From positions 4,528,001 to 4,588,000 of the forward strand of contig OX442315.1 in the NCBI GenBank assembly GCA_949358305.1: a stretch of 60,000 bases of DNA, read 5' to 3'. Made by a program: the position numbers and the translations under genes. Within the stretch, counting starts at the first letter, position 1. Each line of letters begins with the position of its first letter. Positions 36,990-46,706 of the stretch are shown here, one piece after another. Under the pieces are notes generated by a model. It was not told the DNA's origin, made no database searches, and saw nothing but the letters and a program-made list of their open reading frames with translations. This DNA comes from Strigamia acuminata. Taxonomy: Eukaryota > Arthropoda > Chilopoda > Geophilomorpha > Linotaeniidae.

Positions 36990-38363
36990 TCACTCTCCTC
37001 CTTCCGCTTGATCCTTCTTATCTTCTTCCTTGATCAATTCGAATGGGAGAATTTCACGATTTGCAATCTCGTACACAAATCGTAAGCGTAACTCACACGG
37101 CTCCCCAAACTGCATTAAGTCACGGTCTTCAACATATCTTCTAGTGAAGTAGAGTATGGTTGGGCCACAGCTGTCATTATCCAATTGGTGCATACGTGGC
37201 GGGTCCCAACGTATGAATTTGTTTGGAAACTTTACTCCTGCATCCATCAACGAGTATCTTAAAGATTCCCACTTTGGATATGTGCGCTCTATTGGTCCGC
37301 TTGGGTCATAAAGCACGTATTGGGTTGGCTTTTTCCGCCAATCCACTATGAAAAGCTGCCAATGCTCTTCAATAGGAACTGGAAACACCCAAATCTTCTT
37401 TTGAGCACTTGGAAGTCTCTTCATTAGCCAATAGATCGCTTCCTTTCGTTTAGCTGGGTCCACCATTTTGAAGACCCACTCAGATTGAATTGGTGCCAAT
37501 ATGGGATATCGCTCTTCTAACAGTTGGAGGTAGTGATCAACGACGCTGTCATACGTCCAGCTCTGTCGTCCCGGCGTTAGATCGCCTAATGCTGCCATCT
37601 GATAGTTCATGACTTTAATCGGCGGACAACCTACGGCGTCGAATGCTAAGTCATATTTTGGCGCATTACTATAGTCTAATGCAAGTCCGAGAGCCTGGAC
37701 CTGTCGTGCAGCGTCCAACTCCACACGGTATACCCGTATAGGAGTAGGAAATACTACACTAGGGTCCTGGAAGGACTCTCTTCTCGCTAGGGCGATGGCT
37801 TTTAAAATATTTTTTCTTATTTTCGCCTCCTGGATCAGCAAAGCATTCGCCCCTGTTCTCCACAACTGATAGTCGGGCAATCCCATCACTCCTTTTAATT
37901 TCCTGGCTCTAATGGCGTTGACCATATTCCGGTGCTCCATTCGCAAATCATTTAATCGGCGTTTGTTTCGATCAACGGTGTGACGCATTTCTTCTTCCCG
38001 GATTCTTTTTGATTGCTCGTCAAACACTTTCTTCTTTTGTGCTTTCTTATCTCGTTTCAATTGTCGATTCTTACGACGACGACGCAATAAGCCTTCTTCA
38101 CCCTTTGTTAATGGTCCTGCATATTTCTTTTTGTCTTCCTCCGCCTTTTGTTTTCCTTCTGTAAACGGGCGTGGGCAGTTAACCAATTCGTCCAAAGTTT
38201 TACTTGTGCTCGGCTTATTTGCTAAATAAATTTCCAAGTCATCGCCTTTCTTAAGTTGACGTTCCAAAAGATCGCCCACTTGCATCGAGCAAACCGAATC
38301 CGCATCGCTGTCACTGTCACTACGCACATCCATCCGATCAAATTTGCTTGCCATTTCGTCCAT
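36990..38363 (-). CDS. Gypsy-1 ORF3: Ulp1/C48-like cysteine protease, 457 aa
   Basis: This ORF occupies the position where an env would lie but has no signal peptide or membrane segment. Residues 1-60 are acidic (RSDSDSDADS) and about 90-160 are strongly basic and helical (RRRRKNRQLKRDKKAQKKK). The C-terminal third carries the Ulp1 layout: His334 in EEHWQLFIVDW, Asp353 in YVLYDPSGP, Gln393 and Cys399 in HQLDNDSCGPTIL. The Gln-Cys spacing of six and the His-Asp spacing of about 19 agree with SUMO/NEDD8 proteases and adenain-like enzymes. Such enzymes cleave ubiquitin-like modifiers or viral precursors; the substrate here is unknown. It starts 415 bases beyond the end of pol and has its own ATG, so it may use a spliced or internal transcript. 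Function is inferred from motifs only. Confidence 0.82.
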   Translation of the reverse strand: MDEMASKFDRMDVRSDSDSDADSVCSMQVGDLLERQLKKGDDLEIYLANKPSTSKTLDELVNCPRPFTEGKQKAEEDKKKYAGPLTKGEEGLLRRRRKNRQLKRDKKAQKKKVFDEQSKRIREEEMRHTVDRNKRRLNDLRMEHRNMVNAIRARKLKGVMGLPDYQLWRTGANALLIQEAKIRKNILKAIALARRESFQDPSVVFPTPIRVYRVELDAARQVQALGLALDYSNAPKYDLAFDAVGCPPIKVMNYQMAALGDLTPGRQSWTYDSVVDHYLQLLEERYPILAPIQSEWVFKMVDPAKRKEAIYWLMKRLPSAQKKIWVFPVPIEEHWQLFIVDWRKKPTQYVLYDPSGPIERTYPKWESLRYSLMDAGVKFPNKFIRWDPPRMHQLDNDSCGPTILYFTRRYVEDRDLMQFGEPCELRLRFVYEIANREILPFELIKEEDKKDQAEGGE

Positions 38364-38778
38364 TCGGATTCTAATATATTATTTGAAAAGAAAATAAAAT
38401 AAATTAATTCATTAATTCAAAATATTCACAAAATTATTCCAATTTCCATTCATTATTTCATATAACATTTCATGTTGCACTAAATTACACTAAATTTAAC
38501 AATTTTTCAACTAATTAGTCACTTGATAATATATGCACACACTAAAATTTCATTTTGAAGATTTAACACAATTATTTAAGCCTAAATTTCCATTTCGCGA
38601 TGTTATTTTCTCACAAAATTCGCGATAAATTCGTTTCGTTTTTAAGCTATTTGTTCGCCAAATTCGTTCAAAATCCACTCTTTTCACTTACGGAATCACA
38701 CACAAATCAACTGCTGCTGTTATTAATGCTTTAGGTTTCTTTGAGTCACACAGTAAACCCGGTTCGTCTCAGAAAACC
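38364..38778 (-). other. Gypsy-1 spacer between pol and ORF3
   Basis: A 415-bp AT-rich gap that could hold a splice acceptor or promoter for ORF3. I cannot single one out. Confidence 0.5.
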
Positions 38779-41700
38779 TTAACACAATCCACTATAGTCA
38801 CGACGAGCCTGTTTGCGAAGGCGACGTGACCGGAAACTCTCGATTTCAGGCGGCGACGCGTCATCGACTGCGTCAGCGACACCTGTCGGCGGTTTTCGCA
38901 ATTGATTTTCTTTGTTTTTCCGTTCGTCTTCGTTTTGCCATCTTTCCATAATTTCTTTCGGTCCATAGAGCGCTTTTAATCGCTCTTTTTCGCTTGGAAT
39001 TGGGAAATTTGACACTTTTGTTGTATTTTCTTCAGGTTCAAAGAGTGTTTTTAACGAAATTTGGTCGTCATCGCTAATGAATCGTTCTTTAGCGATCGGA
39101 ATTGGCGAAATTGACGTGTTTTCTTCAATTTCTTGTTGTTTTTCACTCTGTGTTGCAGTTTCATCAGCAAATGTGACTTTTTTAGCCGTCAATTCTTCTA
39201 ATATCTCCGCTGGAATTTCTTCTCTGGGTTTATACGGTTTTAATCGTTCAATATTAACAATATCTGTTTTCTTTCCCTTTGAGCTTCTAATTTCATAGTC
39301 ATTTGGCGCGGTTCTTCTTACTATTTCGTATGGGCCTGAGAACTGTGGTAGGAGTTTTTCACTTAACCCAACTTTTCTATTGGGTGTTTTGAGATATACT
39401 AATTCTCCTGGGTCAAATTCCACATGAACTCGGCCTTGATCGAATCTTTTTCTGCTTTTTTCTCCTTGCCACTCCAACCTTTCATTTGCTATTTTCCTAG
39501 CTTCTCTGATGAATTTTGAGGTTCGCAAGGTAAATTCTTTTTGAGGTAAGTTGAGGTTTACGTCCACGTTCAAATCAACTTCATATCCTTTCAAAAGATA
39601 ATAAGGTGTATATCCTGTCGTTTCATGCACACCGGTATTATACGAGAAAAGCAAAAATGGCAAAAAATCATCCCAGTCCCTCTGGTCCTTATCAACGTAA
39701 ATTTGCAACATTTTTGCAAACGTCGCATTAAAACGCTCAGTAAGTCCATTGGTCCTTGGATGGTACCCTGAAGTGGTTTTGTGTAGGGCTTTAAACATAT
39801 TTGATACTTCTTCCACCATTTTGTTTCTGTATTCTGTGCCTCTATCGCTCAGGATTTCTCTCGGACTGCCTTCCTTCAACATTAACTCATAAAGCAAGGT
39901 TCTAGCTGCTTCCAACGCTGTTGATGCTGGAGCTGCTCTAGCAATCACTGTCCGCGACAAATAATCTGTCATTACGAAAACATACTTGTTGCCCTTGTCG
40001 GAGGTTGGAAAACTTCCCAGTGTGTCGATTCCAATCCTCTCGAAAGGCTTAGATATCGTAGACCACGGCTGCATTAAACCTTTTGGCGCTGTCGTCATTG
40101 ATTTCGAGCTCGCGCAATGTGGACAAGAAAGTACGTAATTTCTAACGTCTTTATATATCCGGGGCCAGAAGAATCTTGTTCTCATTCTCTTCCATGTTTT
40201 GTTTAGGCCCAAGTGAGCACCCGTCAGTCCATCATGCATTTCTTCAAGAACGGCCGTTTTCAAATGCTGTGGAACGTATAACAGATTTACTTCCGTGTCT
40301 AGGGAATTCAAAGAATTTTTCTTCCTAAACAACACGTTATCGAGAAGGACGAACTGCTTTAGAGGACGTCTTCTCTTCTTCGGAAGTTGCTCTACTTGAT
40401 TCATTGCGGTGATCAATTCCAGTAGCTTCTTATCCTTGCGCTGCTCAGCAGGAAGGTCGAGCTGTTCGAGTAAAAGTGAGGGAACTATTTCGTTTTCTTC
40501 CTCGCTTAAATCTTCTGGAATTCTGCTCAAGGCGTCGGCATCTTTGTGCGCTTTTCCGCTCTTGTAGATCACATCGAAATCAAAATCTACTAGCTGTAGG
40601 CTCCATCTAGCTAGTCTGCCATTGGGGTTTTTGACTGATTTTAGCCATTGGAGTGCCGAATGGTCTGTAATTATCTGGAACTTCTTACCATACAGATAAG
40701 GTCGGTACTTTTCAATTCCAAACAGAATGGCCAGACATTCCCTTTCTGTGGCTGTGTAATTCTGTTCTGCTTGGCTGAGAAGTCTACTGGCATAAGCTAT
40801 CACATGTTCTTGTTTGTTTATCTTCTGTTTCAACACTGCTCCAAGACCATATGCGCTCGCGTCAGTCGATACCATGAAGGGTTCTTCAAAATTAGGGTGC
40901 GCAAGCACTGGCACGGTGATAAGGGCGGTCCTTAATGTTTTAAAGGCCTTGTCATGAGGTGGGCCCCAATCGAATTTCTCGTCCTTCTTCGTCAAATTGA
41001 CTAAGGGCTTGGATATGTCCGCAAAACCTGGAATGAACTTCCTGTAATACGAACAGAGCCCTATGAATCCTCGAAGAAGTTTGAGGTTAGTAGGAACTGG
41101 AAACTTTGCGACTGATTCCAAGTTCCTAGGGTCTGGTGATATACCCTCAGAGTCCACGACATGTCCCAAATACTTAATGGTGTTTGTCCCAAATGTGCAC
41201 TTGCTCAACTTCACCTTTAAGTTAGATTGTCTAAGCTTATTGAAAACGTTGTCTAGATCTTTCAAATGCTGATCGAATGTTTTAGAGAAAATGATAAGGT
41301 CGTCAATGTACGCTATACAGACTTTGCCTAGGAGGTTGCCTAAAACTTTGTTCATTAACTTTTGAAAAGCTGCTGGACTATTGCATAATCCCATTCCTAG
41401 GACGTTAAACTCAAAATGTCCGCTTGAAGTGGTAAATGCTGTTTTTTCGCGATCTTGTTCATCTATTTCGACTTGATAATATCCTTGAATAAGGTCCATC
41501 ATGGAGAAGAACTGTGCACCTGCCAGCTGATCTAAAGTGTCATCTATTCTTGGCAATGGGTACACCATTTTCTTTGTTATCGCATTCAAACGTCTCCAGT
41601 CGACACAAAATCTCCACTTACCATCTCTTTTCTTTATTAGCAATACAGGCGCGCTCCAGGGACTTTCTGATTCCCTTATCACTCCCATATCAAGCAATTT

Positions 41701-42723
41701 CTTTGTTTCCTCAGCTTCGACTTCTTTTTCCTTCATAGAACGACGATACGGTTGCAAATGTATTGGGTCATGGTCTCCAGTATCGATTTTATGCTTATAC
41801 ACTTGAACTCTTCCCAAATCCTTGTCAGAAACAGCAAATCTGTCTTGATTCTTTTGAAGAAGTTGTCGCATTTGCTCTTGTTGGTCTTTATTCATTTTGT
41901 CTTTTGCTATTGAGGCGTCAAAGTCAAAACAGTGTACCTGTTTTTCATCAAACACCCCAACATCAACCACATAATAAGCTTTTGCGATTGCTGACTTCTC
42001 CTTCAGAAAGACTGTCTTCTTGGTTGGGTTAGCCACTCGAATGATGCCTTTGCCATTCTTGAAATCTGTCAAAGTTTTACAACCTATCACAGCAAATCTA
42101 TCAGTAACATTATGCAATGGTTGCACAAACATGTCCAATGTTATTGCTTTATTCAAATAGATGGGAACAATGCATTCGTGCATTGGTGGTATAGTGATGT
42201 TTTTCATTACCCTCGCAACATAATTCTGATCAACAAAAGTTTTATTCATTGGAAATGACACTTCCTTTCCACTAGTTCGGCCCACAAAGATTTTTTGTTT
42301 GTCGTAGTCTAACACACACTTCGCGAACAGCATGAATGGGTCACTTAGCAGTAGTTCATAATGAAATCCTTTAACAATCAGGACCTCGATCCTGTATGTT
42401 AATTCACCAATTGTAATGTTCATCTTGGCTTTTCCTATTGGAGTCACAAGTTCTCCGCTTACCCCTTGTAATCGTATATTTGGGCTTGGCGGGTACTTCA
42501 ACTGTAAAGCTTCAGCAAGCTCTTCGCTGATAACGTTGCGTTTTCCTCCAGTGTCCATAACTGCCTTGACTTCCATGTTGTTCACTATTACTGGAATTTC
42601 CAATAGAGATTCTGAAATGTTCATATTGACTACGATTATCTTTTCTTTTCTACTTTTTCTTTTCTTCTTTGGATGACAACATCTTCCTTGTTGATGGTGA
42701 CATCTTCTTTGTGGCCGACCCAC
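38779..42723 (-). CDS. Gypsy-1 pol polyprotein, about 1314 aa
   Basis: The order is protease (VMDTGGKRNVI, DTG at 57-59), reverse transcriptase (CVDWRRLNAITKK, GLCNSPAAFQKLM, YIDDLIIF), RNase H (STDASAYGLG, ATERECLAILFG), integrase with an HHCC finger (LGLNKTWKRMRTRFFWP, CPHCASSK) and core (GIDTLGSFPTSDKGNKYVF, YHPRTNGLTER), then a C-terminal tail with LYLKTPNRKVGL-like content and NIERLKPYKP. The protease-RT-RNase H-integrase order is that of Gypsy. The frame opens with GTG where gag ends, in the -1 frame relative to gag (AGGAAAACTAG context). Expression by -1 frameshifting on the A-run is likely, so the true pol product would be a gag-pol fusion. Confidence 0.95.
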   Translation of the reverse strand: MGRPQRRCHHQQGRCCHPKKKRKSRKEKIIVVNMNISESLLEIPVIVNNMEVKAVMDTGGKRNVISEELAEALQLKYPPSPNIRLQGVSGELVTPIGKAKMNITIGELTYRIEVLIVKGFHYELLLSDPFMLFAKCVLDYDKQKIFVGRTSGKEVSFPMNKTFVDQNYVARVMKNITIPPMHECIVPIYLNKAITLDMFVQPLHNVTDRFAVIGCKTLTDFKNGKGIIRVANPTKKTVFLKEKSAIAKAYYVVDVGVFDEKQVHCFDFDASIAKDKMNKDQQEQMRQLLQKNQDRFAVSDKDLGRVQVYKHKIDTGDHDPIHLQPYRRSMKEKEVEAEETKKLLDMGVIRESESPWSAPVLLIKKRDGKWRFCVDWRRLNAITKKMVYPLPRIDDTLDQLAGAQFFSMMDLIQGYYQVEIDEQDREKTAFTTSSGHFEFNVLGMGLCNSPAAFQKLMNKVLGNLLGKVCIAYIDDLIIFSKTFDQHLKDLDNVFNKLRQSNLKVKLSKCTFGTNTIKYLGHVVDSEGISPDPRNLESVAKFPVPTNLKLLRGFIGLCSYYRKFIPGFADISKPLVNLTKKDEKFDWGPPHDKAFKTLRTALITVPVLAHPNFEEPFMVSTDASAYGLGAVLKQKINKQEHVIAYASRLLSQAEQNYTATERECLAILFGIEKYRPYLYGKKFQIITDHSALQWLKSVKNPNGRLARWSLQLVDFDFDVIYKSGKAHKDADALSRIPEDLSEEENEIVPSLLLEQLDLPAEQRKDKKLLELITAMNQVEQLPKKRRRPLKQFVLLDNVLFRKKNSLNSLDTEVNLLYVPQHLKTAVLEEMHDGLTGAHLGLNKTWKRMRTRFFWPRIYKDVRNYVLSCPHCASSKSMTTAPKGLMQPWSTISKPFERIGIDTLGSFPTSDKGNKYVFVMTDYLSRTVIARAAPASTALEAARTLLYELMLKEGSPREILSDRGTEYRNKMVEEVSNMFKALHKTTSGYHPRTNGLTERFNATFAKMLQIYVDKDQRDWDDFLPFLLFSYNTGVHETTGYTPYYLLKGYEVDLNVDVNLNLPQKEFTLRTSKFIREARKIANERLEWQGEKSRKRFDQGRVHVEFDPGELVYLKTPNRKVGLSEKLLPQFSGPYEIVRRTAPNDYEIRSSKGKKTDIVNIERLKPYKPREEIPAEILEELTAKKVTFADETATQSEKQQEIEENTSISPIPIAKERFISDDDQISLKTLFEPEENTTKVSNFPIPSEKERLKALYGPKEIMERWQNEDERKNKENQLRKPPTGVADAVDDASPPEIESFRSRRLRKQARRDYSGLC

Positions 42724-44054
42724 TAGTTTTCCTCTTCTTGTTGACCTTGTTGTGGGTTCTGCTTAGGATTAGGGTTAGTTTTACCACCCCCTTGTGTCCT
42801 TTTCTTCTTAAACCACCTTTTGTTGTTTGGGTTCCCTCTATTCTCTTGAGGTTGTTGCTCCTGTGGCGCTGATGTGTTATGTTCACAACCATAACGATGC
42901 CAACATCCACATGAACGCGTTGTTGTCGGACTGCTATTTGACCGTTGTCTACCTCTGTTATATCTACCTCTAAAGTTCTGTCCGCGCTGCGATGCCGGAA
43001 TATACCACTCGCCTTGTATGAATAATGGAACCGATTGTTGTGGCTCTACTGACTCACTTACGAGCTTTTGCTGTTTTAATTTGATATTTTCAGCTAATAA
43101 CTCGGCGTAGCTTACTGGGGATCCCCCTGTTCCAGACAGTATACCTGTTGTCGTAGGGTTCACCTTTTCATCTACAACTTTTTTGAACATTGTGAGCAGT
43201 AGATCCGCTGGTTCTTCTGTTTTGTGACTTTCATACAATTTAAGTCTCTGTTCCATTTCTTCTAACGTCGATGGAAATACTGTTATCATCATCTTCTGCA
43301 TTGCAGGCTTCAAACCTTGGTAAACATAATTTATTTTCTGAATTTCAGTCATTTCTGGTAGAATAAACGCACATTCGGCCAAGACTTTCTTCATGAAGGC
43401 ATCTGCTGTACCCTCTTTATGTTTCATGAAGTGGAGAGTATTGTAAACATTTTCTTGGCTTCTTCTAAATTTTTTCTCGATCTGTGGTTTCCAATCCGTC
43501 CATTTCCATGTCGGATTCTTCTTTAGTTGTTCCACAAACCATGCCAATCCATCAGTCTTTAAGGCTAATGCTAGATGTTTTACCCTCTCATCATCTGTTC
43601 CTATTGTAGCTTCATATGCCACAAGCCATTGGTCGATGTTGCCCTTTTCTGTATCATAAGTGACAACAGGTCGCTTCTGCACTACCAAACTCTTCAATAA
43701 GTCGGTCAATACGTCCGTTGGAGTCTGTGATGATGTCATTTTTGGAAAATTTGGTTCAATTGGTGTTGGAACTGGTTTAGTCTTTACTGGTGTAAATGTC
43801 TTTATTATTTCTTCTAAACCTTTTTGTGGAATTAATTTTATTAACGGAGTAGCGAAATCCAACTTCTGTAGGATTGATTGAGGTTGAGATCGGACTTCTC
43901 TATCTTCCTTCTGAGGTTCAGTGTCAGATTCAGATCCAGTGTTCCTTTTCTTTCTAGTAGCGATAAATTTCAAATCCGGTTCGGGCAATTCCCAATTTTG
44001 TAAATCTTGAAGATTATCCGTATTGAACTGCGACAATTTTATTGGCTTAGCCAC
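42723..44054 (-). CDS. Gypsy-1 gag, 443 aa
   Basis: ATG at 44054. The central region (about 120-300) is a retrotransposon gag domain (TYDTEKGNIDQWLVAYEA, LALKTDGLAWFVEQL, NVYNTLHFMKHKEGTADAFM). The C-terminus is rich in Arg, Gly, Asn and Gln (RGQNFRGRYNRGRQRSN). A run of CGCWHRYGCEH could bind metal but is not a canonical CCHC knuckle. The stop codon lies at the pol overlap. Confidence 0.93.
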   Translation of the reverse strand: MAKPIKLSQFNTDNLQDLQNWELPEPDLKFIATRKKRNTGSESDTEPQKEDREVRSQPQSILQKLDFATPLIKLIPQKGLEEIIKTFTPVKTKPVPTPIEPNFPKMTSSQTPTDVLTDLLKSLVVQKRPVVTYDTEKGNIDQWLVAYEATIGTDDERVKHLALALKTDGLAWFVEQLKKNPTWKWTDWKPQIEKKFRRSQENVYNTLHFMKHKEGTADAFMKKVLAECAFILPEMTEIQKINYVYQGLKPAMQKMMITVFPSTLEEMEQRLKLYESHKTEEPADLLLTMFKKVVDEKVNPTTTGILSGTGGSPVSYAELLAENIKLKQQKLVSESVEPQQSVPLFIQGEWYIPASQRGQNFRGRYNRGRQRSNSSPTTTRSCGCWHRYGCEHNTSAPQEQQPQENRGNPNNKRWFKKKRTQGGGKTNPNPKQNPQQGQQEEEN

Positions 44055-44599
44055 ACTAAAGCCTTTATATTGCGCTTTTTATCACTTTCACTAGCACTGA
44101 TTCACTTTCTAAACACTGAATACACTAACACGAATTCATTACCTGAAAACTTAAAGTGTTATTAGCATATAATACATAAATATTACACTCAAAATTACAA
44201 AGAAAATAAACCATCAATAACATTTCAAAACAATTTGTTCAATTCCTATAAATTCACAAAATTTCCTGTAAATAAATATCAAAATTAGTATTTATACACT
44301 ATATATTTTATTTATTCTAAATATAACAATTGTAAATCAATTTATTAATCCCTAATAAACAATTAAACTCTATTTTCATTTCCAAAATGCAAATTATTTC
44401 ACACAATGACATTAAATATTCAAGCTGTGACTTCACTTATCTTTACCAACTCTGAGTCATTCAAGATAATTGCTATAAAATCAGCAATTTTCAAGTTTTT
44501 ATTTCTAGATTTTTATTAAATTATTTTGGCAATTTTAATCCAATTTTAATGGGATTTTAAATCTAAACGGGCTACAATCGAGACCGCATCTCCACCAGT
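44055..44599 (-). other. Gypsy-1 leader
   Basis: The 545-bp AT-rich stretch between the 5' LTR and gag, holding the candidate primer site next to the LTR. No ORF. Confidence 0.6.
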
Positions 44600-45092
44600 T
44601 GTTACGTGGCTAAATGGGGATTGATTTAGTCCTACGTGACATGAATTCACTCAAGAATGACACAGGGTTTTATATGTAAAATGCCTGTTGGCTTTATTGT
44701 TCAAAGTCGGACATTTACTAATGTAAATGTTCGGTCATCAGCTCTTATTACATTTGTTCATTTATTAAACCTAAAACACATAAATGGTTCATTCAAATCA
44801 AATAAGGATGATGCTGTTGTTTATTCAATTCAGTTTAGGAAACCTAGTCCTGCCTGACCGTCAACCGGCTGGCAGTAGTAGGTGAAGGTAACAGTTTGAG
44901 ACTCAAAAGAGATCTGAGCTCTCTGGCTTAATCAACTCACTAAGTAAACTCCTATTCCCCCTATTAACTAAGTTGAACGGTCTGTGCATCTAATTAGGTG
45001 CACAGCGCCGTCTAGTGAGAATTCATTGCATTAAATGCCTAAACAGAGCGAGCAGAGCCAGCCGATACACGGTACGGCTCTACCGCGTAACA
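44600..45092 (-). repeat. Gypsy-1 5' LTR
   Basis: 493 bp, matching 36088-36580 across its length by eye. The candidate primer-binding site lies at about 44584-44597. Confidence 0.95.
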
Positions 45093-45868
45093 ATATGAAA
45101 ACAGAGTTAAAGTGCAGCAACACAATTACTTCACAATTTTGAAAATGTACTACTTATTTTGGCAATCACCATCAATGTTCTTTACTTGATATTTTATTTA
45201 CTTTACCGGAGGTTAATTTTTGATTATGGTGTTGTGAGTTTGTTACGTGCAATAATTATAGAAATGTTTTATTCATTTTATTGGTATTAGCATTCCTATC
45301 TAACGAAAAGTAGATATTGAATACAATACATGTAACTTAGTACAGATGGATTGTTCAAGTTTACTTATTAAGGGCTAGAAAATGACTTTCATTTGATAGC
45401 TCTGTAGTTGAAGAAATTAAGCCACACAGCCAAATTTAGTTAGTTGTTCAACGTTTGCTTTGTTTTTATGGCATAAAGTCTATAATGGTCTAATTTGATC
45501 TTGTTAGCGGTTCACATTTTGTGTAACACTAACAAGGGAACCACATGAATAAGTCATTTTAGATTTTTGCCAAATTTTGGTCAAATGATGTCTAAAGTGA
45601 GCTTAATAATTGTCTAAATTTTTAAATCTCCATGGTCAGCTGATTAACCATGGTAATTATCCCAAATCTGTACTTTTTTTGGGCTCTAGTAGACATTTTG
45701 AGTGAAAAGGCTGTGTAGGGATATGGTAAACAACTGGTTGCTGAGCAACAACTCCAGGAAAATAGTTCTGGAGCACTAATCCAGAACTATTTTTTCTGGA
45801 GTTGTTTTCTGGTCACATGGTCACATCCAGGAATTTTATGACTGTTTTCATGAAGACAATAATAGTTT

Positions 45869-46465
45869 GTAGTTGTGATCCAGTGGTTAAGGCAATGGAC
45901 TAGAAATCGGGGTGCCGTTCCAACGGCGAATCGCCTAATGGCGAATCTGGCCATTCGTACGAATGGCGAATTTCTATTTTATTCCGTCCAAAAGCAGTCC
46001 CAATGGCCAATTTCTTCCAATTCGCCATTGGGAACGTATTTGGATCTTTCTAATGGCGAATTGGTAGAAATTAGCCACAGGGGCGCACATCTATAGCGCG
46101 ACATGAATCTGCAGCGACAAGCCGCCCCAAAAAAATGGTTTTGCACGAAAAACCCAGTAAGGTTAGGATCGCGGGGGGTCAAGGGGGGGCGCAGCCCCCC
46201 CTTGTTAGCCCTTTTTAGGAATTGGAATTCGTGGTTTATGACGCCCACAGACGCCCACACGCTATTGGAAACGCAAATAACGTTTCCAATGGCGAATTTC
46301 AATATACACGTTTCCAATGGCGAAATTTCCCAGATTCGCCATTGGAAACGTCAAAATAGCTTTCTAATGGCGAATTTTGGAAATTCGCCATTAGGTGATT
46401 CGCTGTTGGAACGGGTACCCTAGAAATCTTCCCACACAGGTTCAAATCCTGGTGTGTGTGTGTGA
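45869..46465 (+). pseudogene. tRNA-Ser-like block, left arm (split by element B)
   Basis: CCAGTGGTTAAGGCAATGGA, CTAGAAATC (anticodon-loop region, AGA) and, after the insertion, CACACAGGTTCAAATCCTG, which contains a perfect B-box GGTTCAAATCC (46439-46449). The 3' stem is replaced by TG repeats. It is tRNA-derived, not a working tRNA. Confidence 0.65.
45909..46419. mobile_element. Word-array foldback element B (word AATGGCGAAT) with conserved core
   Basis: AATGGCGAAT/ATTCGCCATT words are repeated many times on both sides of a core at 46114-46225 that matches the core of element A. The inverted ends include CGTTCCAAC(G/A)GCGAATC. A 9-bp duplication CTAGAAATC flanks it (45900-45908, 46420-46428). 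A 9-bp duplication with variable inverted arms would fit a Mutator-like element. No transposase is present. Confidence 0.82.
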
Positions 46466-46636
46466 AAATTTTTACTTTTATTTTTTAATTTTTTTAGCAG
46501 TAATTTTAATGTTTGTAATTTTATGTTTGTTTTTAGAAAACTTTAATTAATTAATTTAATTTTTTAACAAACATAAAATTACAAACATTAAAATTACTGC
46601 TAAAAAAATTAAAAAATAAAAGTAAAAATTTTCACA

Positions 46637-46706
46637 CACACACCAGGATTTGAACCTGTGTGGAAAGATTCCTAGTCCATTGCCTTAACCACTGAACCAC
46701 AACTAC
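46637..46706 (-). pseudogene. tRNA-Ser-like block, right arm (uninterrupted)
   Basis: This is the minus-strand counterpart, with CAGTGGTTAAGGCAATGGAC, CTAGGAATC (GGA at the anticodon position) and GGTTCAAATCC. The A-box is degenerate, the variable arm is short and no acceptor stem forms, so it is more likely SINE-type than a gene. Confidence 0.6.

Larger units (their letters stand above)
36088..45092 (-). mobile_element. Complete Gypsy element (Gypsy-1), 9005 bp, with an extra Ulp1-like ORF
   Basis: LTRs of 493 bp (36088-36580, 44600-45092) are near-identical and flanked by ATAT (36084-36087, 45093-45096). The empty site is seen at about 12756. On the minus strand the order is 5' LTR, candidate primer site TGGTGGAGATGCGG (tRNA not identified), gag, pol (protease, RT, RNase H, integrase), ORF3, purine tract AAAGGGGGGGGC, 3' LTR. 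All three ORFs are open, so the copy may be young. Confidence 0.96.

Noticed and set aside
36990-38363. Env protein for Gypsy-1 ORF3
   Set aside because: No signal peptide, membrane helix or fusion-like segment; the residues instead fit a Ulp1-type protease.
45869-46706. Functional tRNA-Ser genes
   Set aside because: B-boxes are perfect but acceptor stems and variable arms are missing and one copy is split.
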